A stretch of DNA of 64,000 bases. Origin: Lateolabrax maculatus (taxonomy: Eukaryota > Chordata > Actinopteri > Acropomatiformes > Lateolabracidae). The number at the start of each line of letters is the position of its first letter. The stretch's first letter is position 1. This document shows, in pieces, positions 33,901 to 46,149 of this stretch. Location: assembly GCA_031216445.1 (NCBI GenBank), contig CM062202.1, positions 18,871,501 to 18,935,500 of the forward strand, written 5' to 3'. Under the pieces are notes generated by a model, which made no database searches, was not told the DNA's origin, and saw nothing but the letters and a program-made list of their open reading frames with translations. A program made the translations under genes and the position numbers.

Positions 33901-36900
33901 TGTTTTACAGACTATGACTAGTCAAAAGGTCCAAAGTGAAAAAGGCCTGTTTGTGTAGATCTTAAAAGGTTATGTTTGTATGTTTTTTAAATTCAAATAA
34001 GACAGAGAAACTGAGTAAAATTCATCCCAGAACTCTAAAAATGTGTCATTTGAATTACAGTGCAACAATATCTTTGGGGGTGCTCAGGTAGGTATATTTA
34101 AAGTGTGTCACATATTGAGTCTTTGTACTATTAACCTAAACTAATGCATGGCTGTAAATGAGCACCATGGTAACTGCAGTCAGAGCTCCCACAGATTTGA
34201 GAAGTAAAATAAACAACTCTTAGAAACGTAGTTTCTGTACAATTCTGTCCTATAAGTGAAACACATTCACCCATCATCATTCTGACTTTATACAGATTCC
34301 CTGTAGTATTTCATGGTGCGCTTTATGGCAGTGTTTTACTTGTTTGAATACAATGAATGAAAATAAGAATGGTTTGAATTGATTGAATGATTTTAGTATG
34401 AATTTGACAATGTGTGTGAGTATGTGTGTGTGTACAGAACATGGTTTTAAGACAAAAAAAACTTTCATCCTCAGGCTGCTGCATCGTGCGACAACAACAA
34501 ACCTAACTTTGTCAACTTTGATAGTTAACATTTAGCAACTTCTATAATAATAACTTATTAACTGAGGCTTATTAATGTTTTCCTTGTTTTACAGGAAGAC
34601 CCTGTACTCAGCTACAAGTGCTGAACCCTGAACGATCAGCTCGACTCATCAAGGAGATCCTATCAACAGCCTGGCCGACTAGGGACTTCATTGTCCAATG
34701 GGAACCTGGAAACAGAGAGTTGAAGCATCCTACAGTTTCCTGGCTGAAGATGATTTGGAAGCATCTCTATATACATTTTGCTGATGACCTGAGTATCTTT
34801 GAAGACATGCCTTTAATCCCACTCGTGCCACTTGAGGAAAGCATGGACATAGTTAAGCTTCTGCGTCTCAAAACTCCATCCCCCATAATTTTTGTGGGTG
34901 AGGAAGAGGCACCACTTTCTGAAAGTCTACTTGACATCATGGAAAAGCTTGGAGGAGTAGTGATAAAAAAGATGGATCCATGTTTGCAGCACCCTCTGCT
35001 AAAGAATTACATCCATCCTTCCTCTCCTGGTATGCTTCTGCAAATCATGGATAGATTGTCAACACAACGATTATCCAGCCAAGTCTCTTCTTTTTCCGTC
35101 AAAGAGAAGATTGCCCTAAGAAACTTTCTTGCAGGGCTGTCTGACATTACAGATAGGGAAAAGCATACCCTGCTTGAGCTTTCCATCTTTGAGAAAGTGG
35201 GGACCTACTCTGAAGGTACCTCCACATTTACATCACTGAGAGGAGCTAGAGCTTTACATCATAGAGCCAAGTATCCACCAGATGTGAAATTATCCGTAAA
35301 TCTTGTGGGTTGCTGTGACGAGGAATCAATCCGCCTCATCAAGATGCTAAATGTAGAACAAGTGAAAACAACTGAATGTCTGAAGATGATTATTGAAGAT
35401 ATTGGGAGGGGGTTCTACACAACAGATGAGATAACCCAAATCATGCTTTGGGCACTTAAACATCTGGCGTTTCTAAAAAATGAAAACTCATCTGTGATTG
35501 GATGGCTTTCTGCTCTTAAATTTATCCAGATGCCTTGTGGAAAGTTGGTCAGAGCCTCAGATCTTTTTGATCCTGACCTGGAGATTCTACAGAATCTGTT
35601 CTACATGGAAGAGAAAACCAGGTTTCCCACAAGTACATTCACGTCTTCCCCTGATATTCTTCATTCACTCAGACAACTGGGACTAAGAAATGAAGTACAG
35701 CTCAGTGAAAAAGATGCACTCAAAGTGGCAAAGAAGATAGAGGAGTTACAAAGCAGCAAGGAACCTGAGTGGGACTTCATAGTCAAAAAGGCAAAAACAC
35801 TCCTGCAGATACTTAACAGACAAACCAAGCTGGTAAAATCAGCTGATGCTCAGACATCATTGCTAAAACTTAAATGGGTACCTGTCTGCAAAGAAAGACC
35901 TCTAACTTACCCTAAATCCCTGGCTTGGGTTGGAGATACTCTCAATATTTGTTCTTTGTCTGAGATGTGTGACATATCCCATGCAGTGCTTGTGGGGTCT
36001 TCAGTTGCACTGGTTGAACACACATCTGCAGGTATGAAGAAGGCACTCAAACTAACTGTAGAGCCACAGGTGGATCAAGTATTACAGCACCTGAAAGCAG
36101 TGAATGACTGGCACAAATCTCAAGCATTCACCACAGAGGATTGGTATCAGTTCCAGCAGATCTTGTTTGAGATTTACGGTTTCATGCAGGCTCATCTTGA
36201 GGATGCTAGAGAAGCAATGAAATCACTGCCTTTTGATTGGGTGTGGACAGGGAAGACATTTTCATCACCTGGCCAGACGGTCCTAAAACCCCTGCCTGAT
36301 TTAGACTTGCAGCCTTACCTCTACTCCCTGCCAAAGACAATAAGAAAGTTTTACAAGCTTTTCAAGTTTTGTGGTTCAGTTGAAGAGGTTCTACCAAGCC
36401 ATGTGTTTGAAGTCATCAGCACCATCCGACAAAGATGTGAAGGAGAGATTACCAAGGAGGAAAGCAAACATGATATCCTTCTTTTGATCAACACACTGCG
36501 ATGGCTGTACAGCAATCAGATAACTGTAGACACTAACATGCATGTGCCGATTCTTTGTTACAAGGATCCAAGCAAATTAGCGATGAAGCCCATTCACGAA
36601 TGCACCTACTGTGACATTAAGGTTGACGATTTGAATGACTTACTTGAAGATGCATCAGAGCCTATTATATTAGTCCATGATGACATTCCCATGAAAACCG
36701 CAGAGTGGCTGAAGGTGCCATGTTTGAGCACAAGGTTGATAAACCCAGAGAACCTTGGCTTCGAACAATCAGGCCAACGAGAACCTCTAACAGTGAGAAT
36801 AAAGAACATCTTGGAGGAATATCCATCTGTAGCAGACATTTTTAAAGAGCTCCTCCAGAATGCTGATGATGCAAGTGCAACAGAGTGTAGTTTCCTCATT

Positions 36901-39900
36901 GACATGAGAAAAAACACTGACATTCGAGAGAATCTTCTTGACCCTGGTATGATTGTTTGTCATGGGCCCTCTTTGTGGTCTTTCAACAACTCTGTATTCT
37001 CAGACACAGACTTCCTGAACATCACAAGGTTAGGTGGATCAGTGAAGAGATGTGAAGCAGACAAAGTGGGCAAGTTTGGCTTGGGCTTCAACTCTGTTTA
37101 TCACGTCACTGATATCCCCATCATAATGAGCAGAGAGTTCATGATCATGTTTGATCCGAACATCAATCATATCAGCAAACACATCAGAGACAGGTCTAAT
37201 CCAGGGATCAAAATCAACTGGAGCAAACAGCAGAAAAGGCTGAGAAAATTCCCCAACCAGTTCAAACCTTTCATTAATGTCTTCAATTGCCAGCTTCCTC
37301 TAGCTCAGGACTCCCCATACAAATACAATGGTACACTGTTCAGACTACCATTCAGAACAGAGCAGGAAGCCTCACTAAGTGAAATCAGTAGTCTGTACTA
37401 CAACACCACAGACATCTATTCCCTGGTTGACGAGTTCAGCATATGCGGCCATCGGTTCATTCTGTTTACTCAGCATGTTGGAAGTATGGTCTTAAAATAC
37501 CTGAAATATGAGGAACCAAATCCAGCAGGAGCCCAAGATGTCGTCACCATCAACAAAAGTGTGTGGTCATCCAAAGCCTCATACGGTCCTCTGAGTATCC
37601 TAAAATCTGCAGCAAAGGTTATGAAGAAAGTTGCAAGCACCAACAGGGTACCTGCTGATGTTCCCAAGTCTGGCTGCATTATACGTGTTTTGGTGGAGGA
37701 GTTTCATAATGTGTTCAAACGCATTGTCGATCTCCACTCGCCACTGTTCAGAGGTTCAGAGGAAGATCCAAACCAGTACTTTGAGATGGCTGCTAAAGGT
37801 GTTCAGACAAGAAGACTCACAGATGAAATGCCACAAAAGGCAGTTGAGGTCACCAACTGGCTCATTTGCTCATGCATGGATGTAACTGAGGCACTCAAGT
37901 TTTCCCTGAATGATAGTGGAAAAAGACTTGGATTAGTGCCTTGTGGAGGAGTGGCTGTTCTGCTCTCAGAGGAAGAGAATCGCAAATGGACAGTAAAGAC
38001 AAATGCCACACCAATCGGAGAGGTGTTTTGTTACTTACCTCTCAGAATCAAAACAGGCCTACCAGTCCATATTAACGGCTGCTTTGCTGTGACTTCCAAC
38101 CGCAAAGAGATCTGGAAGACTGACACCAAAGGACAGTGGAATTCTGTGTTCATGAGACATGTCATTGTCCAGGCCTATTTAGCAGCACTCACAATGCTAC
38201 GTTCAATGGCTGAAAGTGAAGAGTTGCTCGACTACAGCTATTATGCAGCATGGCCAGATCCAAGTCAGGTGCATGATGACTTCACACTGATCAGCCAGGG
38301 TGTCTACCAAGAAATAGCCAAAGGAGGTGACAGTGAGCAAGCAAAGGTTTTCTCAGACGGCAGTACCTGGGTGTCAATTAAATACGTCAGATTCCTGGAT
38401 GACGCTTTACTCTGTAGGCCAGACATTGGTCCTGCTGCTTTCAAGATATTCTTGAAATACCTCAAGAAGAGCGGCTCCCAAAACCTCTGTGCTGTTGAGC
38501 TGCCTGACTGGGTGAAGGAGGGATTTGATGATGCTGGATGTAAAGGGAAGTTGATGGAAAACACCCTGACAGAGAAGCAGTTCTTTTCAGATGTCTTTTT
38601 CCCTCACATCCAGGAAATCGACAAAGAGCTTCGAGATCCTCTGATGCAGTATGTCTTGAATGAGAAACTTGAAGATTTTGCATTAATCCTCAGGGTCACT
38701 CCTTGTATCCCATGCTCTGGCCCCAATAAGGAACTGGTTTTGCCTTCCAGACTCATTCACCCAGAGGGGAGGGTTGCTAAACTCTACAACACTGATGATG
38801 GAAGATTTCCTGAAGGGACTTCTAAAGACTACCTAAACCCTGTGTGTTTAGTAAAGTTAGTACAGTTAGGCATGGTTAAAGATGATCTGTCATGGGAGGA
38901 CCTGATAGAACGTGCTGAGTCTGTTATTGATCTTAATGAAAATGATCACACAGCTGCATGCTTTCGTAGCAGTATACTGCTCAGTCTCATCGATGAGAAA
39001 CTGAAGATGAGAGATTCAGGAGCAGCTGAGCTTTTAGAAAAGCTACAAGACATCAAGTTCCTTCCATTCCTGTCAAGACCTGCAGGCTTCTCATTGCCAT
39101 GGCATGGGAACAACTTTTCCCCAACAACAATGTTCTCTGCTAGAGAACTCTTCACAACTGAACATCAGGACACAGTGTGTCTGATGAAGCCAATCCTGAA
39201 TGAGAATTCTCCATCTTTCAAAGGTTGTGGTGCAATGTCATTGGCTGTGAAAGACTGTCTTGGTCTAATAAGGAAGCCCTCAGTTGAACTGGTCATCAGT
39301 CAACTCAAGAAACTGTCTCAATCATTTGATGGTGTCACATTGTATCAGGAAAACATAACAAATGCCTGTTACAAGTTTCTTCATGAGGAAATGCTACAGG
39401 ATGAGAATGCAAAAGGACAAATAACTGAGGAACTGAAAACGTTCAATTCCATCCTGGTGGAGAACACATATGTCAATCCCTCCAAAGTTGCATTCCACCT
39501 GAATTTTGATGCAGCTCCACATCTTTATCAGCTCCCTAACAAATACAGAAACAGCTGTCGTGAGCTCTTTGAAAATGTTGGGGTACAACACAGCTTCACA
39601 GTTGAGAATTTCTCAGTAGTTCTTGAAACTGTCAAGCAAGAGTGTGGGCGAAGGGCACTTACCGAGGAGAACTTCCAGTTGTGTCGCAGAATTATTAGTG
39701 AAGGGATATGGAGCTTGATACGAGACAAGAACCAAGAATACTGCCAGGCAAATTATGGTGGGATTTTGTTACCTGACTCCAATCTGACAATGCAGCCATC
39801 AAAATCACTATGCTACAATGACTGCCCTTGGATCAAAGTAAGAGACTCTACTGTGAAATACTGTCATGGGGATATTCCAAGAGAGGTTGCTGTGAAATTA

Positions 39901-42900
39901 GGAGCAGTCCCAAAACGTCACAAAGCCTTGGAGAGGTATGCCTCAAATGTCTGCTTTACTCCACTGCTTGGTAGTGAGTTTGGACAGAAGGAAAAACTCA
40001 CAAGCAGAATTAAAAGCATTCTCAATGCTTATCCATCAGAAAAAGAAATGCTTAAAGAGCTGCTTCAAAATGCAGATGATGCAAAAGCCACTGAAATTTA
40101 TTTTGTTTTTGATTCAAGGATACACCCCACAGACAGAATATTTGATGATAAGTGGATCCCAATGCAAGGCCCTGCCCTCTGTGTATATAACAACCAGCCT
40201 TTCACAGAGGATGATGTCAGAGGTATACAGAACCTCGGAAGAGGAACAAAAGAGGCCAATCCAGGCAAAACTGGTCAGTATGGCATAGGATTCAACTCTG
40301 TCTATCACATCACTGACTGCCCTTCATTCATCTCAAACAATGACATTTTGTGCATCTTTGATCCACATGCACAGTATGCACCTGGGGCTACATCTGTGAG
40401 TCCTGGAAGAATGTTTAGAGACTTGGACTCTGACTTCAGGTCTCAGTTTTCAGACGTTCTAAATCTTTACTTGGGAGTTCACTTTAAGTTAGAACGGAGC
40501 ACAATGTTCAGATTCCCCATCCGCTCTAAGGAGATGGCAAAGACATCAGAGATTAGTTCGGTCCCTGCATCAGACAGAATGGTGCAAAACCTTCTGGATA
40601 AGCTAAAAACTGATGGTGCAGAACTTCTGATGTTCCTCAATCACATGGAGAAAATATCAATCTGTGAAATTGATAATGCATCTGGAGAACTAAAAGTGCT
40701 GTATTCTGTGAAAGCCAGAATAACAGATGGTGATCGGCTAAAACGCAAACAGTTTCATGCCTCAGTCATTGATAGTGTGACCAAAAAGAAGCAGCTCACT
40801 GCTATCCCAGTCCAACAGATAACCTACACAATGGACATAGAGGACACTGATGGAAATTTGACCACATGGATGATCTGCAACCGATCTGGCTTCCCCATAA
40901 TTGAAAATGTCTCAAAAAGTGTTGTCTCAGCTCACAAAAATGAAGACATAACTCTATTTCCACGTGGAGGGGTAGCTGCATGTGTAAGCCACAACTACAA
41001 AAAACCCCACAGAGCCTTCTGCTTTCTGCCCCTTTCACTGGAGACTGGCTTACCTTTTCACGTCAATGGGCATTTTGCCCTAGACTCTGCTAGAAGAAAC
41101 CTATGGAGAGATGACAATGGAGTGGGGGTAAGGAGTGACTGGAATAACAATTTGATGACATCACTGATAGCCCCTGCCTGTGTGGAACTGCTGCTTCAGC
41201 TTAAGCGTAGATACTTCCCAGGTCCTGATCCCACCATGACCGTACTACAAGGAACACCGCTTCATGTTGTTAAAGACACATTGCGGAAATATCTGTTCTT
41301 CCTTCCAGTCAACAGACTTGATATACAGCCAGATTGGTACTGCCTGGTTAAAGCGGTGTACAACTGTATTCATGCTGACCTGAAGCGCCTGCTTCCTGTA
41401 GTCAGAGCAACGCACAGTGACAACTCTGACATGCACTCGGTCATTTACATTTCATGGGTGAATACATCCACTGCAAACAAAGGCAGAGCCTTTTTTGATA
41501 ATCTGCTACAAGATGAACTTCAGCACTTGAAAAACACAGAGTACAACATCACCTCAAGGAAGTCTGTGGCTGAAAATGTCTACAGGCTTAAAACCTTGCT
41601 TCTGGATATTGGTTTCAACCTGGTTCACAGCTGTGATGAGACAGCAAATCTCTACTTCTGTTTGGAAGATGCGGGGATACCAGTCAGTTATGTGACACCG
41701 GAAGATGTCCGTGACTTTCTTCACACTTTCTCATCACCAGACACATCTTGCCATGTTGGAAAACTCCCCTGCCGTCTCCAACAGTCAAACTACAAGCTAG
41801 TTCATAACTTGAAGATTCTAGTTGACTACTGCTTCAAAGATGTAGAAGTGAATGAAGTCAAAATTGAGGGTTTGCCTCTGTTGATAACAATGGACAATAT
41901 GCTTCAGTTGTTTGATTCCAAGAGACCAAAGTTCCTGACAGCACATCATGAGCTAATTTCATCAAGGAAAGACATGTTCATGAATACATTGTACATCAGG
42001 TACAGCAACATCCTTTTGAAGGCAGGAGCTGCAAAGATCTTTGATATCAGCTGCTTTGGTGAACTACTGGGGTCTGTTCTTCCAAGAGAGTATCGAACAA
42101 AGATCCCTGTAAAGTGGAGAGACACCTTTGCAAGTGAATCTTGGCTGAAGAATGTGTGGAACTTCATCAGTGAGAATATCGCTTTCAAGGAGGATCAGGT
42201 GGACATCAAACCCAGTTTCGACACAGTGCTTGACATTCTGAAAGATTGGGCTTTGCTACCTGGAATCAAATTCATGGCAAGAGAAAAGATAGTTGTGCCT
42301 GAGCATGATGTGCTTTTACCTCTGAGTTTGATGAACATAGCCATATTTCCACATGGCCAAAATGACAAAGTCTTTCACACTCTAATGAAAGCAGGGTGCA
42401 TTCAGCTTGCAGTGAACAAAATCTGTGTCAAAGAGAATCCCATCATGCCCTTTCTGGCACAACATACAGCAAACATTGAAAATCCATCAAGTGTTCTGAA
42501 AGCTGTAGAGTACATGATTCAGACATCTGCATTCAAAGCAGCAAACCTGACTGACAAAGACTTTGAAGCTCTTCTGTTGTATTTCAACTGCAATCTAGCT
42601 AACCTCACACAACAGGATGCACAGAGCATAAAACTCCTCCCATGCTTTAAATCAGTAAGTGGGAGATACATCAGCATCGCAAACTATGGGGCAAACTATG
42701 TCCTTGCAAAAAGCATTCCCACTGCAGACATAGACAAATGGGCTCACACAGCCTCCTTTGCCTTTCTTTCTGACAGTCCACAGCTGAAAGAACTGTACAC
42801 CTTCCTTGGCTGCATGCCAATTGATGACTTAGAAATCTACCTTCAACATCTCCTGCCAAAGTTTGAGAGTCTTTCCCATGATGCCAAAGTTGAACACATT

Positions 42901-45900
42901 GTCTACTTGAAGGAGAGACTTTTGTCAATGGAAGAATCATGTGAGATGAAGGATCAGCTCTATGAGAAATTGGAGGGACTGTTGTTCATCTATGACTGCT
43001 CGAACAGACTCAGGCCAACCAAGTTTTTCTATGATGAGACAGTGAAGGTGTTTGAAGTTATGCTACCTGCGAAGTCATTCATACCAAGTGACTTTTTTAA
43101 GAAAGTTGAGCAAGTGTCAAAACCCAAGAATGGGACATTGTTGCTCACCTCATGGATAACCTTTCTGAGAAATATTGGTCTCAAGCATGAAGTGTCACAG
43201 CAGCAAGTTCTTCAGTTTGCAAAAGAGGTCAGCATTAAAGCCCAAACAGAGAGCTGGACCAAAGAAAAAGTGCAAACCATTGTCGATGTACTCTTGAACC
43301 ACATTTTCAAAGAGAGGACAGACCTGTTCCAGGGTACTTTTCTCAAAGAGCTGTCAATGATACCATTCCTGTGTCCTGAGAGAGCTCCCAAAGAACTCAT
43401 CAAGCTTCATTTGCAGTACCAAGAGAAGAGTGGCACACTTCCTCTGATTCGCTTCAGTGGGTCTCAGGTAAATCCAAAATTCAAGCAAACAGATATAATT
43501 CACTTGCTTTGGACATCATGCCCAATTCTACCTGAGAAAGCTACACCATCAAGCATAAAGGACCAGGAGGAGAGCACTCTTACTGGACAGGAACAACTTG
43601 ACCTAGTGCTGAACATGTTAGGCGTCAACTTGGACCCACCATTGGAGAAAGTCATAAGCAACTGCAAGAACATCTGCAACATATCCAATCCAGATGATGA
43701 AGTGGTGAAAACCAGGAACAAAGTTTTAAGGTCCACCTACGAATTCCTCAATGCAGATAAAAGAGATTTCCGTTACCACCTTCGTGGAGTGGCTTTTGTC
43801 ATGGTTGAAGATGGCTGGAAATTGCTGAAACCTGAAGAGGTTGTCATTAATTTGGACAATGAATCTGACTTCAAGCCCTACTTGTACAAATTACCACTAG
43901 AACTTGGTACCTTTCATCAACTGTTCAAACTTCTTGGCACAGAAGATATTGTGTCAACCAAACAGTATGTAGAAGTGCTGGGGAGAATTTACAGAAGTTC
44001 AGAGGGCAAGCAGCTTGACCCAAATGAAATGAGAACTGTGAAAAGGGTTGTTTCAGGATTGTTCAAGTCTCTCCATAATGATCCAGTGGAAATTCGCAAA
44101 GATCTTGAGAGCCTCAGAGATTTGACATTTTATCTGCCAAGTCATGATGGTAGATTAGCAAAATCCAGTAGCTTGGTATTTGATGATGCCCCACATTACA
44201 AGAGCAGAATTCAGGGTAACGTTGGAGTTCAGATGCTTGTGGACATGAGCCAGTGTTATCTGGGCAAAGATCACGGCTTCCACACAAAGCTGATAATGCT
44301 ACTTCCACAGAAACTAAGGCCTAAACTTTTGAGTAGTATTCTTGAAGAGCAACTCGATGAGGATTCTCCAAAAATGTGTCAGTTTGGAGCTCTTTGCTCA
44401 CTTCAAGGTCGCCTTCAGCTGTTGCTGTCATCAGAGCAGTTCATCACAGGACTGATCAGAATAATGAAACATGAGAATGACAACGCATACCTTGTGAATG
44501 AGGAAAAAGCCATACGGCTGTGCAAAGCTCTTTGTGAAGGATTGAAAGTTTCTTGTTTTGAAAAACTCCAGACAACATTAAGAGTGAAAGGATGCAGTCC
44601 CATCCTAAACAGCCGTAGCGAAACACTTGCCTTCCTCAAGAGGTATGGGACAGCTGTTATTCACCTCTACATCCAGCATTCAGATAGCAAAGACATCAAT
44701 TTTCTTTTAGCACTGGCAATGACATTGAAGTCTGCTACAGACAATTTGATTTCTGACACATCCTATCTGATTGCCATGCTAGGCTGCAATGACATCTACA
44801 GAATCACAGAGAAGTTGGACAACCTTGGGGTTAAGTATGACACAACAGAGCCTTCAAAACTTGAGCTACCCCTCCCTGGAACCCCCATACCAGCTGAGAT
44901 ACATCACACACTCCTCATGGATCCCATGAATGTATTTTATCCAGGAGAGTATGTGGGTTACCTTGTAGACTCTGAGGGTGGAGACATGTATGGGTCCTAC
45001 CAGCCTACCTATACATATGCCATCATTGTTCAAGAAGTAGAAAGAGAAGAAGAGGAAAACACAAGTTTCCTTGGTAAATGCTTCCAGATTGACATTGGTT
45101 ACAGTGAGTACAAAATAGTCAGTTCCCTCGACTTGTACAAATTCTCAAGACAAGATGAAAGCACCCATGTGCGAGACACCAGTGCCCCATCAACTCCTAC
45201 AAGCCCAAACAGTCGTTCCTCTGGTCTACGAATGATCCCTCCGCTTTTTTCTGGTAAGGAAAACCTCAGACCCCCTCCTCAAAAACAGTCTCCAAAAAAG
45301 ATCAAGCTTCATGCATTGCCTGAGATTCTGAAAGAAGTGACCTTAGTAGTTGAACAAGCTTGGAAGCTTCCTGAAACAGAGAGAAAGAAGATAATCCGCA
45401 GATTGTATCTCAAGTGGCATCCAGACAAAAATGCAGAGAATCTGGACATTGCCACAGAAGTCTTCAAGCACTTGCAGAATGAGATCAACAGGATGGAGAA
45501 ACAGTCTTTGGCTGATCAGCAAAATACTGACAGAGCTTCCAGGAGATCTTACTCCACGTCATCATCCCGCTTCCAGTCCGAGAAGTTCTCATTTCAAAGG
45601 TTTTATTCATCATGGAACCAAGAAGCAACAAATCACAAGTCAGAAAGGCAACAGTTCAGGGAGCATTATACAAGCTATGCAGGTTCATCACACTCTCACC
45701 GTTTCTTTGTACCCCCAACTTTCAAGACAGTTGGAAACCCTGTGGAAGCCCGCAGGTGGCTGAGACAAGCAAGAGCAAACTACTCTGCTGCTCGGAATGA
45801 TCTTCATAAAAATGCCAATGAGTGGGTTTGTTTTAAATGCTACCTGGCCACTAAGCTCGCACTGATAGCTGCCGACTATTCAGTCAGAGGAAAGTCAGAC

Positions 45901-46149
45901 AAAGATGTGAAACCAACTGCTCTGGCTCAGAAAGTTGAAGAGTACAACTCCCAGTTAACAGGCCTTGCCAATGATGTTCAGATCCTGGAAGGATATGGTG
46001 TGGACAGCCTGAGAACTCGTTATCCTGATCTCCTGCCATTTCCACAGATTCCCAACGACAGATACACATCTGAGGTGGCAATGAGAGTGATGGAATGTAC
46101 CGCACGGATTATCATAAAGCTTGAAACTTTTGTGCAGCAAAAAATATAA
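24890..46149 (+). CDS. sacs: Sacsin, giant multi-domain co-chaperone (9 coding exons)
   Basis: Cytoplasmic molecular chaperone linked in human to the ataxia ARSACS, acting on neurofilament/intermediate-filament and mitochondrial organisation. Coding exons: 24890-24912, 26197-26347, 29065-29155, 29235-29320, 29769-29880, 30171-30317, 30803-32282, 33027-33118, 34595-46149. All junction phases agree and the sum is 13,737 bases, 4,578 residues; human sacsin is 4,579. Domain order: ubiquitin-like domain (residues about 1-90); three Hsp90-like ATPase (SIRPT) repeats starting at E118 (ELIQNAEDAGA), E1479 (ELLQNADDASA) and E2549 (ELLQNADDAKA), each with a downstream G.GFNSVYH box; a J domain with HPD at 4336-4338; and a C-terminal HEPN domain from about 4440. 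No stop or frameshift interrupts it. It is divergent from tnfrsf19 and convergent with sgcg. Confidence 0.98.
24913..26196 (+). other. sacs: sacs intron 2 (after the start-codon exon)
   Basis: A 1.28-kb intron. It contains a tRNA-derived SINE-like element near its 3' end (25,914-26,050). Open frames in the 25.1-25.5 kb part have no splice partners or family pattern. Confidence 0.8.
25914..26050 (+). repeat. tRNA-derived SINE
   Basis: A tRNA-like head has an A-box-like TAGCCTAGTGC (from 25923) and a B-box-like TTTCGATTCC (25962-25971). It is followed by a pyrimidine-rich body and a tail 'ctatcaaataaaggcaaac' then A/T-rich. This layout is typical of teleost tRNA-SINEs. It is not a functional tRNA: no clean acceptor-stem pairing was found. 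Confidence 0.65.
26197..26347 (+). CDS. sacs: sacs ubiquitin-like domain exon
   Basis: The acceptor TATTTTTTAG ends at 26196 and the donor GTG|GTAAGT starts at 26348. It encodes LPWVTVRHEYIGLKSYQV, then SVQDVKQFVYEETDLPVKEQ and RLTHNGRV. This corresponds to the human segment with WTVRDVKERIFAETGFPVSEQRL, the core of the ubiquitin-like domain that binds the proteasome in human sacsin. Confidence 0.94.
27066..27121 (+). repeat. CTAT tetranucleotide microsatellite
   Basis: Imperfect (CTAT)n grading into (CTTAT)n units inside a sacs intron. Confidence 0.9.
28217..28295. repeat. 79-base near-perfect palindrome (hairpin)
   Basis: Two 38-base arms flank a 3-base centre (ATG at 28255-28257). The inner 21 bases on each side (tctaaatgtatatagcca against its complement) pair perfectly and the outer part has about three mismatches. 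It sits in the transcribed strand of a sacs intron. It could be a palindromic MITE or a hairpin RNA precursor; sequence alone does not decide. Confidence 0.85.
29065..29155 (+). CDS. sacs: sacs exon: end of ubiquitin-like domain and linker
   Basis: The acceptor CCTTCCTAG ends at 29064 and the donor GGAG|GTAGGA starts at 29156. It reads LDDSVQIRTLVPAGSPEVSV, then TLEGRGLKGGG. The KGLKGGGRFG linker of human sacsin is recovered across the junction. Confidence 0.93.
29235..29320 (+). CDS. sacs: sacs exon: start of first SIRPT repeat
   Basis: The acceptor TTTTTACAG ends at 29234 and the donor CTGAAG|GTAAGT starts at 29321. Translation RFGQTTPPLVEFLKDILRRY, then PEGGQILK, almost identical to human. 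An ATG-initiated frame also overlapping here is a different frame and not real. Confidence 0.96.
29769..29880 (+). CDS. sacs: sacs exon: ATP-binding motif of first SIRPT repeat
   Basis: The acceptor TATTTTAAAG ends at 29768 and the donor CAAG|GTTAGT starts at 29881. It encodes ELIQNAEDAGATEVKFMYDE, then TEYGVESLWSPDMAQHQG. The E..QNA.DA pattern is the Bergerat-fold ATP-binding motif shared with Hsp90-type ATPases. Confidence 0.97.
29914..30055 (+). repeat. SINE-like fragment
   Basis: 'agcccggtgatcagtgaaac' followed by 'ggtaagttcaagccc' looks like a degraded tRNA-type promoter with a B-box (GTTCAAGCC), then a non-tRNA body with 'agcaggtcgtctggagctg'. It lies wholly within a 290-base sacs intron. 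Confidence 0.4.
30171..30317 (+). CDS. sacs: sacs exon: GFNSVYH box of first SIRPT repeat
   Basis: The acceptor TGTATTGCAG ends at 30170 and the donor ACAG|GTGATC starts at 30318. It reads TALYVYNDAVFTGEDWNGIQ, then EIARSRKREDPLKVGRFGIG and FNSVYHVT. The glycine-rich GRFGIGFNSVYH segment is the second nucleotide-contact box of the ATPase fold. Confidence 0.97.
30490..30735. repeat. Dispersed teleost repeat, 'gattaatc' family (copy 2, diverged)
   Basis: Within a sacs intron: 'tattttctcggttaactgtt', 'cattttgtccaaaagactgtcc', 'tatttagtttacaatgatat' and 'ttcttgaaaaattacttgaa' are phrases of the same family as 1,040-1,260, here covering more of the element body. Confidence 0.5.
30803..32282 (+). 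CDS. sacs: sacs 1.48-kb exon: rest of first SIRPT repeat
   Basis: The acceptor TTTTTCTTTAG ends at 30802 and the donor CCCCAG|GTAGAG starts at 32283. It encodes DVPSIFSGDQIAMLDPHQTL through GTLFRFPLRL, FCFLPLPPGEESETGLPVHV and SGFFGLTDNRRSIKWREVDQ to the closing SEEYPR. All these blocks match human sacsin. Apparent ATG at 30787 lies in the intron and is not the start. Confidence 0.97.
33027..33118 (+). CDS. sacs: sacs short exon before the giant exon
   Basis: The acceptor TTTATCCTAAG ends at 33026 and the donor CAGAG|GTAATG starts at 33119. It gives SLYPGLEGRFILESIKPSVM, then DSLKKAAKSRG; human has SLFPSLEGRFILDNLKP. It has no start codon of its own and was placed by phase and similarity. 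Confidence 0.95.
33119..34594 (+). other. sacs: sacs last intron
   Basis: A 1.48-kb AT-rich intron. No repeat family or exon was recognised, apart from a short GT-rich patch at about 34,410-34,435. Confidence 0.8.
34595..46149 (+). CDS. sacs: sacs giant terminal coding exon (11.55 kb)
   Basis: The acceptor TGTTTTACAG ends at 34594 and the stop TAA is at 46147-46149. It encodes residues 729-4578 without interruption. It begins RPCTQLQVLNPE (human RPCTQLQLLNPE). The second SIRPT ATP motif is at 36,847 (ELLQNADDASATE) with its GFNSVYH box at about 37,086; the third is at 40,057 (ELLQNADDAKATE) with its box at about 40,290. The J domain has LYLKWHPDKN around 45,418-45,426, and the HEPN domain runs from NPVEARRWLRQARANYSAAR (45,736) to near the end. 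Conservation with human is highest in the SIRPT heads, J domain and HEPN. A terminal exon of this size is known for vertebrate SACS genes. Confidence 0.99.
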
